Notes under the pieces: generated by a model
What the model was told of the DNA's origin: nothing
Databases searched by the model: none
What the model saw: the letters and a program-made list of their open reading frames with translations, nothing else
Part shown: positions 1 through 8,427 of the stretch, piece after piece
Position numbering within the stretch: the first letter of the stretch is position 1
How the letters are laid out: each line of letters opens with the position of its first letter
Assembly: GCA_009380025.1 (NCBI GenBank)
Contig: WHSP01000008.1
Coordinates: 1-64,000 of the forward strand
Source of the DNA: Gemmatimonas sp.
GTDB taxonomy: Bacteria > Gemmatimonadota > Gemmatimonadetes > Longimicrobiales > Longimicrobiaceae
Length of the DNA stretch: 64,000 bases
Reading direction: 5' to 3'
Made by a program: the position numbers and the translations under genes

Positions 1-55
1 CCTCGCCCAGCGCGAATCCGCCGAGGACGCCAAGACGGAAACGGCGGGCAACTGA
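1..55 (+). CDS. 3' end of a gene entering from the left (partial)
   Basis: An open plus-strand frame reads Leu-Ala-Gln-Arg-Glu-Ser-Ala-Glu-Asp-Ala-Lys and ends with TGA at 53-55, directly ahead of a strong hairpin at 79-114. GC-rich third positions fit coding DNA. Only about 17 hydrophilic residues are visible, so no function can be assigned. Confidence 0.5.
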   Translation, partial: LAQRESAEDAKTETAGN

Positions 56-78
56 CGGTCCATCCGTTCAGACTAGAA

Positions 79-114
79 AACGAGGAGCTCCTCCAGTTTG
101 CGGAGCTCCTCGTT
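79..114. terminator. Perfect 13-bp hairpin terminator between convergent genes
   Basis: Arms 79-91 (AACGAGGAGCTCC) and 102-114 are exact reverse complements around a 10-nt loop. The hairpin is flanked by an A-run on the left and GTTTCT on the right, so it can act in both directions. It lies between the gene ending at 55 (+) and the gene ending at 153 (-). Confidence 0.8.
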
Positions 115-152
115 GTTTCTGCCCGGTCCTTGGGGGCGGGAGAGCGGATCTT

Positions 153-1532
153 TCACAGGTGATCGGCGTTGGGTTCCAAGCTCTCTAGCTGCTGCCTTCT
201 GCGCTCCTCCTGCTGCGTCGCAGCTTCGAGGACGTCTTCCGGGAGAGGCTGACCGACAACGATCCCTCTCGGCTTCGCGGGGGCGAAATAGATCCGTGCG
301 TTGGCCATCTCGTTGTAGGTCTCCTCGCCGTACGCCACATCGACCGAGGGATCGGGGTTGTAGGGGTTGTCTTCCGAGTTGTCGAACCACCAGGTCGTAT
401 GCAGGGTCGACCCGGCAGGCATGAGCAGCGGCTCTTTGTACTGGTAGAGGAACTGCCAGTTGAAATCGTAGTCCGAAACCCAAAGAAGTACCTCTCGTTC
501 ACCATCGGGATACTCGAGCTCCAACTTGACCGACTTGCCCCGGTAGTGCATGTGGGGGCCCATCGAGAGGAGATAGGTATCTTCCTCGAAGTGCATCTCC
601 CTGGAGACCTCGTAATTCGGGTGGTGGGCCGGGATGAGGAAGTCTCTCTGCCAGTTGAGGTCCGTCTGGACCACGTGGTCGATTACCTCCCCGTCCTCGT
701 AGAACTCGAAGGCGCCCTTCGTATCATCGTAGACGCCGGTTCCGGGACCCGGCTTCTTGTTGTAGTGCATGTTGAAGGTGACGACCGGATCGGTCGGGAG
801 CAGGACACCCCAACCCTCGGGGTAGGTGAACGCTCCGCGGCCCGGCGTGCCGACACCGAGATGGCTCGAGACGATGTGATGAACGTAGGGACCACCCGGC
901 TTGAGCTCGGATGCCCGGATCCAGCGGGCCTCGGGATGCTGTTCCTCCGAGACGGGAACGGGGAGGATCGGCTGCCAGTCCTCCACGTCATCGGCGACAT
1001 GGACAGGCTTCTCGAACCCCACGACGAGGTCCGGCTCACCCAGCCACCACTCGCCGCGCTTCGTCTCGTCGGACGCTTGCGGAGCCGGCGGCGCATCGGA
1101 GGGGTTCCCGGCGGGAGCACTTGCGTCCGCCCACGCGATCAGCGTCGCCTTCTCCTCGGCGCTCAGGTAGCGCTCCCCGATGAACGTGCCCTCGTGCTGT
1201 TGATGCGCGCCCCAGGGCGGCATCCTTCCTTCTTGAACGGCTCGTGCGATGCGGGTCGCCCACGGCCGCGTCCCCTCGTAGGTCACCAGCGCCATAGGCG
1301 CGACCAGACCGCCCGCGTTCAGACCCACCTCACTGTGACAGACCTGGCAGTTCTCCTGGAGGATCGGTAGCACGTCCGCGTAGAACGTCGGCGCGTCCGA
1401 AGCCACCGCGAGGCCGGGGGCCGACGCACGTCCCGCCATCGTAGTCGTGGAGCAGCCGCAGAGGCCGATCACGAGCAGGACTAACGCGTGGGACCGGACA
1501 CGTACCGGGAAAGCGCGGGGGATTCCACTCAT
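153..1532 (-). CDS. Lipoprotein: c-type cytochrome fused to Cu(II) ascorbate-dependent monooxygenase-like domain
   Basis: This 459-residue protein starts with a lipoprotein signal (lipobox IGLCGC, residues 22-27) and has one heme-binding motif CQVCH at 62-66 in a short cytochrome segment. The remainder resembles the copper type II ascorbate-dependent monooxygenase/PHM fold, with His-rich motifs HHIVSSHLG, FNMHYNKK and MGPHMHYRG as candidate Cu ligands and a later DNSEDNP segment. It is probably a periplasmic, membrane-anchored redox enzyme whose heme feeds electrons to copper. The substrate is unknown. The start is supported by GAGGTGG a few bases upstream of the ATG. The family assignment is by motif recall, not alignment. 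Confidence 0.8.
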   Translation of the reverse strand: MSGIPRAFPVRVRSHALVLLVIGLCGCSTTTMAGRASAPGLAVASDAPTFYADVLPILQENCQVCHSEVGLNAGGLVAPMALVTYEGTRPWATRIARAVQEGRMPPWGAHQQHEGTFIGERYLSAEEKATLIAWADASAPAGNPSDAPPAPQASDETKRGEWWLGEPDLVVGFEKPVHVADDVEDWQPILPVPVSEEQHPEARWIRASELKPGGPYVHHIVSSHLGVGTPGRGAFTYPEGWGVLLPTDPVVTFNMHYNKKPGPGTGVYDDTKGAFEFYEDGEVIDHVVQTDLNWQRDFLIPAHHPNYEVSREMHFEEDTYLLSMGPHMHYRGKSVKLELEYPDGEREVLLWVSDYDFNWQFLYQYKEPLLMPAGSTLHTTWWFDNSEDNPYNPDPSVDVAYGEETYNEMANARIYFAPAKPRGIVVGQPLPEDVLEAATQQEERRRQQLESLEPNADHL

Positions 1533-1665
1533 GAAGCCACCTCACCTCGCAGGGGTGGACGACTGCGTCTCACACGGAGCCGCGACGATCTGTTGCCACA
1601 AGATGAACGCGATCTACCTCAAAGGAAACCTTCGTGTCTCCGCGTCGCCGCGTGTGTCCCGCTGT

Positions 1666-3897
1666 TCAAAAGCGGTGCGTATAGTTGATCTTCGTCGCGG
1701 CTCGGCGGTCGAGGGTGCGAAAACCGTCGACGCCTGCTTCCTCGAACCAATTGTGGTTGTACACGAAATAGAGATCGTTGCCCGGGCGAACGATCCAGCG
1801 GAAGCGGGCCTGCCAGCCCACCTGGTCGCTCAGGGAATCGTACTGGAGGTTGTTGACCAGGTAGACGCGCGGGTTGAGCTGCGTGTCGGCGACCAGTCGG
1901 AAGAGCCGGGTCTCGAACTCGCCTTCCGGAAGCGCAATCTCGTTCCTCTCGGCAGACAGGTTGACCGTCACGCCGGGCGTCGGTCGCAGACCGACCCCGA
2001 GCACCATCTCGCGCCGGGTCCCAGAGAAGAACGAGCCCCAGGTGTAGCTCGGCTGAAGCGCAACGACCCGTCGGTTGGCGGTTCCGATCTCGATCCGATA
2101 GCGGGTGAAGTCGAAGGCCTCGCCCACCGGGATAACGACGCCCGGGTAGATCTCGAAATCGTCGTCGAGCCGCTCGTAGGTCGGAGTCGCGCTGAAGGAA
2201 ACGTTGTCGCCCGCGTGCCCGTCGATCTGGATCAGTGTGAGATCGAATTCGCGGGTGAGGGCTCGGTTGTCGAGATCGGTGTAGAGGGCAAGGGCGCCGC
2301 CGAAGCTGAACTGTCGGATGATCGGGTGGTTGTCGGGCCGGGGCGACCAGCTCAGCGACGGATGGTAGCTGCGGAACGAACGGCGGCGGAGAAAACCGAC
2401 TCCGGGATCGTGATTGGGCTGAACCTCGGTAAAATGGAAGGCACCATTCCACAGGTCGTTCGGATAGGAGACGCGGAAGCCGTAGGCGAGATCGTCACCC
2501 TCCGTCTCGGAGTTGGGCGTGGCGAGGATCATCCCCCCGATGTCGGCGTTTTTCGAGCCCAGGAAGGTGGACGTCGTGATCCGGAAGTCGAGACCGGCGG
2601 TCTGGAAGCTTCCGAGCCCATCGCCACGACCTCGCCGCAGGGTGTAGATCCCCCCGACATAGGACTGGGTGAAGAAGTGCCGCCGAAACCGCAAAGCGGC
2701 GAAGTCCTCACCCGCTACGTCGTCAGAGGCGCCTGTCCGGACGTAGAGGGCGCCGATGTCCTGGCGACCGGCCTGCCCCGTCAGCTTGAGGCCCCCGTCG
2801 ATGGTCTGGGGGATGCCGCGCGAATCCAGTCCGATCCGGCGGCTGAAGAAAGGTTGCACGTCAGGCGGCGAATAGAAGTCGAAAAACGTACCGCCCTCCA
2901 GGAAGAACCCGCGTTTTTCGGGAAAGAGGAGCGGAAACCGCGTCAGGTTGACCTGCCGCTGATCGACCTCCGTCTCGGCGAAATCGGTATTGATGGTGAG
3001 GTTGGCCCGCAGGTTCGGGGTGAGGTTGTAGTAGAGGTCGACGCCGATGTCTCCGGTACCCTCGGCATCGGCCGCGGGTGCTCGTCCGGGCGCCTCCGCC
3101 ACCTTGGCCGCGACGTACGGCCGCACGTCGATCCCCATCCCCTGGCTCACGTCACGAATCCCGACGAGGAGTCCCGCGTTCGACATCCGGCGAAGCCCCT
3201 GGTTCCGCTCGAACCCGGTCCAGAGGCTCTCTTCGCTCTTCCGGCGAACCGTTCGTTGGAAGTTGATTCCCCAGGCGGGCGCGTCCGGGTCGAAGTTGAG
3301 CGTGCGGAAGGGGATGACGATCTCGATGGTCCAGCCGATCTCGCTGCGGCTGACGCGGGCGTCCCAGATGCCATCCCATTCGCGATTGTTTCCGCCACCG
3401 GGCCCCATCACGGCATCAGCCATGAGCCCGGAAGGGTTCATCTCGAAAAAGTACCCTGTCTGCTGGTCGAGGAAGGTATCGATCGTCCACATGAAGCGAT
3501 CGTCAGCGCTGAGGAACTCGTCGCGCTTCATCGTGTTTCCGAGCAGTCGATCGGGCTCGGAGTCGTAGGCCGTGACGCCCAAATAGAGGTTGTCGCGATC
3601 GAGCGCGATGCGGACCTCGGTAGGCTCTGTGGGCGCGCCACCGAGCAACGGGTCCTGCATGACGAAGTCCTTCGCTGGCTCGGCACGGGTCCAGATTTCC
3701 TCGTCGAGACAACCATCGAGGTCGACTCGTTCCCCGTCGTGTAGCCGTTCGGCCACCATCACCCGGCGGCCGGTCTGGAAGATCGGATGATCCGGATCGG
3801 AGGACGCCGCCACATACGCGTCCGCCTCCTGTGCGGACGCGAGCGCCGGAAGTGCCACGGCAACACCGATTGCGGCTAGGGATCGGAGGAGTCTCAC
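1666..3897 (-). CDS. DUF5916 family outer-membrane protein with CBM9-like N-domain (copy 1)
   Basis: 743 residues with a Sec signal (ALPALASAQ). Residues about 45-220 match the CBM9-like module typical of DUF5916 proteins, with the recurring phrase DGCLDEEIW (variant of DGxLDExxW). Then comes the DUF5916 segment containing NLTRFPLLFPEKRGFFLEG, followed by a long C-terminal region of alternating strands ending in Phe (YTHRF), as expected for an outer-membrane barrel. The biological role of the family is not established; binding or uptake of a glycan or other polymer is a guess. A distant paralogue lies at 10545-13373. The gene is transcribed toward the cytochrome gene with about 130 bp between them. 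Confidence 0.85.
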   Translation of the reverse strand: MRLLRSLAAIGVAVALPALASAQEADAYVAASSDPDHPIFQTGRRVMVAERLHDGERVDLDGCLDEEIWTRAEPAKDFVMQDPLLGGAPTEPTEVRIALDRDNLYLGVTAYDSEPDRLLGNTMKRDEFLSADDRFMWTIDTFLDQQTGYFFEMNPSGLMADAVMGPGGGNNREWDGIWDARVSRSEIGWTIEIVIPFRTLNFDPDAPAWGINFQRTVRRKSEESLWTGFERNQGLRRMSNAGLLVGIRDVSQGMGIDVRPYVAAKVAEAPGRAPAADAEGTGDIGVDLYYNLTPNLRANLTINTDFAETEVDQRQVNLTRFPLLFPEKRGFFLEGGTFFDFYSPPDVQPFFSRRIGLDSRGIPQTIDGGLKLTGQAGRQDIGALYVRTGASDDVAGEDFAALRFRRHFFTQSYVGGIYTLRRGRGDGLGSFQTAGLDFRITTSTFLGSKNADIGGMILATPNSETEGDDLAYGFRVSYPNDLWNGAFHFTEVQPNHDPGVGFLRRRSFRSYHPSLSWSPRPDNHPIIRQFSFGGALALYTDLDNRALTREFDLTLIQIDGHAGDNVSFSATPTYERLDDDFEIYPGVVIPVGEAFDFTRYRIEIGTANRRVVALQPSYTWGSFFSGTRREMVLGVGLRPTPGVTVNLSAERNEIALPEGEFETRLFRLVADTQLNPRVYLVNNLQYDSLSDQVGWQARFRWIVRPGNDLYFVYNHNWFEEAGVDGFRTLDRRAATKINYTHRF

Positions 3898-4003
3898 GTG
3901 GCAGGCAAACCGGTGTTGGGAAAGTGGAACGACAGGCAGGGGAAGATTTTCAGGATAATGAAGAGGGGTGCGTCGCGCCAGCCGGGCGGGAGGGGCGGCT
4001 CGA

Positions 4004-5494
4004 CTACGGGATCACGGCCGGAAGCTGCTCTCCCTGCGGCTCTGCCAACGGTTCGCCTCGGCGAAGCACCTTCACCTCTACTTCTGTACTTCGATCCGGG
4101 GCCATGCGCACCTCGTCCGGAAGGACGAGCGGCACGCTGAGCGTGCCCTCCTCCATGATCCTCATGACATCGATCTCTTCCGTGGGAATCGATGTGGGCG
4201 CCGCGCCCATCGTCGAGGGCACCATCACCTCTACGATCGCTGGGTTCGCGACGAGGGAATCGATCGGGGGGAGAAGGCCAGTGCGACGAATCCGTACGGG
4301 GAGCAGCACCCGCAGCTGGCGGCTCGCGAGGATCTCAACCGATGGTGGGTCGGCGGCGATGAGGTCGAAGTCAGCGGGAACCGTAAGGTTGTCGGCGGTG
4401 ATGGTGAGCTCGTTGACACCGTCCTCCGGGTCCGACAGGTCGAAGGAAGCGGCGAGCTCAGCGGGGTCCAGACGATCGAAGGCTGGCTCTGATCCCGACA
4501 GGGTCACGAGTGCAGACGGGACCTCATCCGTGTCGAGCCGCCAGTCGGCCGGGAGGTTGCGAATCTCGATCGGAACGCGATAGGAACGGAAGACCGTATC
4601 GGCGCTATAGACGAAGAGGAACCAGACCATCGCCGCGAGCCCCAGCGATAGGGCGCCCGTTTCGAGACGCCTCCTCCTCCTCCGCCTTCGACCCTCCCCG
4701 GTCTTCGCCGAATAGTGCTGCCTCCAGAATTCACCGAGTCGCTCGTTCAGCTCCACGGCAGATTCCAGCTCGATGAGTTGTCCGTCCTCAGCGATGCTGA
4801 TGGTGCCCCGCTCTTCCGAGATGACGATCACCAAGGCATCACACTCTTCGGAGAGACCCAGAGCCGCTGTATGGCGAGTACCTCCGGACCAGCTGATCGG
4901 CGGAGGGCGGCGGGCAAGCGGCAGATGAACGGCGAATCGCGTTACTCGATCCCCCTCGACGAGCAACGCGCCATCGTGGCCTGGACTCTCGGCGTTGAAG
5001 ATGCTGTCCAGAAGAGCCCGGCTAAGTTGGCCGTTGAGGGGAATACCCCCTTGCAGATAGGCTTCCCAAGGATCGGTGCCACGGATCGCGATGAGCCCGC
5101 CGGTGCGCTCCTCCGCCATGTGAGAAGCGGCCTCCGTGAGCAGGTGCACCGGTGAGGTCAGCGGGACTCCACGTTCCTCACGCCGAAGGCCAACAGAGCC
5201 GAGCCTGTCGAGCAGCCGTCGGATATCACCCTGAAACACAACGACCAGCGAGATGAGGACGACGAAGAAGAACACGCCGAGGACCGTCTGAGCGAGGAAC
5301 AGCTCGAAGAAGTCCGCGGCGAGATAGACGAGTCCATAGAGGAAGACAAGCGCCATCAGCCGCCGAGCGGCGCTTCCCGACTGCGCACTCCGGACCCAAC
5401 TGATGACGAGGAAGAACAGCCCCGCGACCAGGAGGAGGTCGATCAAATCGGCCGTGCGGAACTCATCCGCAATCTCGCTAACAAAGGGTGGCAT
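4004..5494 (-). CDS. cdaA: Diadenylate cyclase (CdaA type) fused to YbbR-like regulator domain
   Basis: 496 residues. Three hydrophobic helices occur at about 21-36, 46-64 and 71-88, then the DAC catalytic domain with the diagnostic DGA (174-176) and RHT (207-209, in GTRHTAALGLSE) motifs that make c-di-AMP from two ATP. An Arg-rich linker (269-276) leads to another membrane helix (281-297) and then YbbR-like beta repeats to the C-terminus. In most bacteria CdaA and its regulator CdaR (YbbR) are adjacent separate genes; here they are one polypeptide. The YbbR part would lie outside the inner membrane. The start is 11 bp behind the stop of the GGDEF gene, so the two are probably cotranscribed. 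No folP or glmM neighbour is seen. Confidence 0.92.
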   Translation of the reverse strand: MPPFVSEIADEFRTADLIDLLLVAGLFFLVISWVRSAQSGSAARRLMALVFLYGLVYLAADFFELFLAQTVLGVFFFVVLISLVVVFQGDIRRLLDRLGSVGLRREERGVPLTSPVHLLTEAASHMAEERTGGLIAIRGTDPWEAYLQGGIPLNGQLSRALLDSIFNAESPGHDGALLVEGDRVTRFAVHLPLARRPPPISWSGGTRHTAALGLSEECDALVIVISEERGTISIAEDGQLIELESAVELNERLGEFWRQHYSAKTGEGRRRRRRRRLETGALSLGLAAMVWFLFVYSADTVFRSYRVPIEIRNLPADWRLDTDEVPSALVTLSGSEPAFDRLDPAELAASFDLSDPEDGVNELTITADNLTVPADFDLIAADPPSVEILASRQLRVLLPVRIRRTGLLPPIDSLVANPAIVEVMVPSTMGAAPTSIPTEEIDVMRIMEEGTLSVPLVLPDEVRMAPDRSTEVEVKVLRRGEPLAEPQGEQLPAVIP

Positions 5495-5505
5495 CGATCC
5501 GCCGA

Positions 5506-6432
5506 TCAGTTCGGTGCTCGATTCCTGGAGTTGCCCGATCGTGAGGTCGGCTCGCGCGGGACCGAACCTTCCGACGCGAAGGATGGGTTCAGCACTTCCG
5601 TCCGAAAGCGGTTCCCGCCCTCGAGCTTCACGACTCGCATCAGGGTCTCCCCCCGCCGCATCAGCTCATCGAGGTTGTAGGCCGTGCGATCGCACGTCGC
5701 CACGCCGATGCTGAAGCGGATCGGCCAATCCTTTGTCGCCTCCCACAGCTTCTCCCGAACCTTCTCGAGGGCCACCCGGCTCGCCTGCGACCCTGTCTCG
5801 GGAAGGACGATCGCGAACTCGTGGGGCCCCACCCGAGCCAAGAGGTCCGTCTCTCGAAGGTTGAGCCGCAGGGACCAAGCGATCGAAATGAGCACCTCGT
5901 CTTCCGTCGGCTGGTCGAGGTCTGCCTTCAGGGCGCTGAAGCCGCCGACTCCGATATACGCCAGCGTGATCGGCCGTCGGTGCCGAATCGCCAGCCCTAC
6001 CTGGCGGTCAGCTTCTTCGTAGAAGGCATCGCTCGTGCCGAGCCCGGTGACGGGATCGGTCGGTAGCCGCCGCTGACGGGTGCGCGCGTCTCCGAGTGCA
6101 TCGGCCAGAACGGCGACCACCGTGAAGAGAAGCACGTCGAGAAGGATGGATAGCGGCGCCTGGAGCGAGTCGTGGTCGAGGCGGCCGGAAAGGAGCGTCG
6201 CGGCGAGATTGGCGACGGCGGCAATGGCGGCCAGGGCGAGGCCCGCCCCCGCACCTGCACGCCACGACACAGCGACGATCGGAACGATATAGAGAACGGA
6301 AAGGTCGAGCCCGGTGGTCGTCCAGAGGTCCACGAAACCGACGAGGACCGTGGCAGCGAACCCACCGGCCAGTACGGCGGCGGGAGGAAGGGACTCGAAC
6401 CTCACGAGTAATCGGTACAACTGATCATTCAT
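5506..6432 (-). CDS. Membrane protein with degenerate GGDEF domain
   Basis: 308 residues: about four membrane helices in residues 18-115, then a GGDEF-family domain starting with the typical DPVTGLGTSDAFYEEAD. The active-site loop reads GPHEF (202-206) instead of GG(D/E)EF, and the Mg-binding segment is also altered, so diguanylate cyclase activity is doubtful. The late motif FSIGVATC is retained. It sits upstream of the c-di-AMP synthase with an 11-bp gap and likely shares its transcript. It may sense membrane state or bind a nucleotide without catalysis. Fold assignment is secure; role is inference. Confidence 0.85.
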   Translation of the reverse strand: MNDQLYRLLVRFESLPPAAVLAGGFAATVLVGFVDLWTTTGLDLSVLYIVPIVAVSWRAGAGAGLALAAIAAVANLAATLLSGRLDHDSLQAPLSILLDVLLFTVVAVLADALGDARTRQRRLPTDPVTGLGTSDAFYEEADRQVGLAIRHRRPITLAYIGVGGFSALKADLDQPTEDEVLISIAWSLRLNLRETDLLARVGPHEFAIVLPETGSQASRVALEKVREKLWEATKDWPIRFSIGVATCDRTAYNLDELMRRGETLMRVVKLEGGNRFRTEVLNPSFASEGSVPREPTSRSGNSRNRAPN

Positions 6433-6573
6433 GGACGATCATACCTCCGAAGGACCCTGACGACCGAAATGCTCACCAGTCTGTCGTCAAGAGGCCGCGA
6501 TCTCGCATCCAGCGATTAGACATCGCGTTCCGGGCGCGAACTCATTTGGAAGAATTGTGCTCCCGGCACAACG

Positions 6574-6607
6574 CTGGGCCCCGACTCCGCCCTGGAGTGG
6601 GGCCCAG
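6574..6607. terminator. Long G/C hairpin
   Basis: Arms CTGGGCCCC (6574-6582) and GGGGCCCAG (6599-6607) are exact complements, and the interior adds ACTCC/GGAGT with a one-base bulge. The hairpin lies just downstream of the LVIVD gene (minus strand) and upstream of the GGDEF gene. It has no clear U-tract, so termination is only likely. Confidence 0.5.
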
Positions 6608-6635
6608 ACGTGAACCGGAGAGGGGTCCTCAGCCG

Positions 6636-8204
6636 TTAGCGACCTCCCGAAGCACGGGTCTGGAGCTGTGGGTTCAGGCTGTCGATCTCGACCTGCTCCG
6701 CCGCCTCGATGGCGCCCCCCGAAAGGGATTCGCTCGGCGTCAGGCGGAAGACATCGAGCCCGCGGGCGATCTCTGTACCGTAGATCGCGCCGTTGTACCA
6801 GTAGGCAGACCAGTAGCCGGCGAGGGTGGGTCGGTCCGGATCGAGGGGGCCTCGGTCGAAGTATGCGATCTCAAACGGACTCGCCGAATCCGTGAAGTCG
6901 AAGACCGAGATTCCACCCTGGTACCACGCCTGCACCATGATGTCGCGCCCGGGAACGGGGATCAGCGACCCATTGTGCGCCACGCAGTTTTCGAGGGCCG
7001 ATTGCGGAGCCGGTAGCTTGTAGTAGCTGGCGAAACGGAGCTCGCGATCGACGATGTCGAAAATGGCGTTGGCCCCCCAGGTTTCCGGATCCGTCGCCCT
7101 GCAACGCGGCGCCGCTCCCCCTCCCCACTCGTCCGTGAAGATGACCTTGGTGCCATCCTTGTTGAATGTGGCCGAGTGCCAGTAGGCGAAGTTCGGGTCG
7201 GTGACTTCGGCGATCCGGACCGGATTGACCGGATCGGAGATGTCGAGCAAGATGCCATTCCCCGAGCAGGCGCCGGCACCGAGCTCGATTTCGGGGAAGA
7301 CAGTGATGTCGTGACAGGAGTTCGTCTGCGCAGTCTCCTGGGTCCCCGGCCCGTGCGTACCTCCTTCCCAGAGTCCACCGATTGCGCCGGTAGTGGAATC
7401 GGCGAAAATCCGAGGGGTGGAGACGATCTGGGCCTCCTCCGGCGCCCCGATCGGGACCTGGATGACCTCGATCCGCCAGTACGCGGTGTTCGGGTCTTCG
7501 GTCCAGTGGCCTGCGAGGCAGCCGGGCATCTCCGTCTCGGAACGCACCTGACCGGTTCCCGAGACGTAGACATAGACGTTTTCGAGATCGTCCGGATCGG
7601 TGACGAGCGTGTGCGTATGGGAGCCCCTGCAGGTCTGGACGGCGCCGACTTGACGCGGCTCATCGAGATTGCTGACGTCGAAGATGCGGACTCCCTGGAA
7701 TCGCTGACCGGCCCCTCCCACGGAGTCCGCCGCGCAGTTGACCCTTCCGCGTTGCTCCTCGACCGACATGAAGAGCAGGTCCCCGTGGATCGAGACGTCT
7801 CCCTGTCCACCCGGACAGACGAAAGCAGTTCGGAGACGCGGAGCGATCGGATCCGAGATATTGTAGATCTGCAGGCCGTTGTAGCTGCCGATGAAGACGT
7901 GGTCTCCACGGAAAGCGAGGTCGGTGTTGGCGAAGTTGAAATCCGCGGGATCGTCCGGATTGCTGAACGTCGGCGGCCGCGCTTCGTGAGAGATCATCTC
8001 GAGATTCCAGACGGCCTCCTGGGCGTCCTGATACCCACCCTGCAGGCCGACCCTCGCGTCCGGTCCCGAAGCCGGCTGTGAAGCCGGGGAAGGGATCGAA
8101 ATCGATGAGGTCGCGCACCCCGCGAATGATAACGCTGCGACGAGGATCGGGACGACGCGAGCCGAGCTCTTGGTGAAAAGACGATCTTGTCGTGCGAATC
8201 TCAT
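6636..8204 (-). CDS. LVIVD-repeat lipoprotein (beta-propeller-like)
   Basis: 522 residues from the ATG at 8202-8204, chosen because it gives a lipoprotein signal (lipobox SFAGC); the frame stays open further upstream. The body holds repeated segments like GLQIYNISDP, GVRIFDVSNL and GISVFDFTDS that match LVIVD repeats, expected to form a surface beta-propeller. Several Cys residues may form disulphides in the periplasm or outside. Such proteins are common in marine and soil Gemmatimonadota and Acidobacteria and have no established enzyme activity. It is followed by a hairpin at 6574-6607 and separated from the upstream subtilase by about 220 bp containing a dispersed palindrome. Confidence 0.85.
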   Translation of the reverse strand: MRFARQDRLFTKSSARVVPILVAALSFAGCATSSISIPSPASQPASGPDARVGLQGGYQDAQEAVWNLEMISHEARPPTFSNPDDPADFNFANTDLAFRGDHVFIGSYNGLQIYNISDPIAPRLRTAFVCPGGQGDVSIHGDLLFMSVEEQRGRVNCAADSVGGAGQRFQGVRIFDVSNLDEPRQVGAVQTCRGSHTHTLVTDPDDLENVYVYVSGTGQVRSETEMPGCLAGHWTEDPNTAYWRIEVIQVPIGAPEEAQIVSTPRIFADSTTGAIGGLWEGGTHGPGTQETAQTNSCHDITVFPEIELGAGACSGNGILLDISDPVNPVRIAEVTDPNFAYWHSATFNKDGTKVIFTDEWGGGAAPRCRATDPETWGANAIFDIVDRELRFASYYKLPAPQSALENCVAHNGSLIPVPGRDIMVQAWYQGGISVFDFTDSASPFEIAYFDRGPLDPDRPTLAGYWSAYWYNGAIYGTEIARGLDVFRLTPSESLSGGAIEAAEQVEIDSLNPQLQTRASGGR

Positions 8205-8344
8205 GGGCGGACCGGAATCTGGGTTCTGGGCGGAGGGGCGCGGTCCGTCCGAACCGCCGCCGCAGCCAACGCGAGTCCCTACCATACCCCACTTTGCGTA
8301 CGAGGATTCGGGCAGACGTCGTCCTCCGCTGTTGGGTCCACAGG

Positions 8345-8406
8345 CGTAGACGCGAAGGCCGCGAAGGGTTCTCGTATTTCGCTTATCATCGCGTCTTCGC
8401 GTGAAC
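8345..8406. repeat. Dispersed palindrome family A, copy at 8.3 kb
   Basis: Contains GACGCGAAG and GCGTCTTCGCGTGAA arms of an imperfect palindrome found in intergenic DNA throughout the window. It lies between two minus-strand genes. Confidence 0.6.
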
Positions 8407-8427
8407 CCCTTCGCTGCTGCCGAAATC

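Noticed and set aside
1447-3744. Long plus-strand open frame (765 codons) opposite the first DUF5916 gene
   Set aside because: No family resemblance; a product of GC-rich codon bias on the antisense strand of a well-supported gene.
5506-6432. Active diguanylate cyclase
   Set aside because: The catalytic loop is GPHEF, lacking the conserved GG and the first acidic residue.
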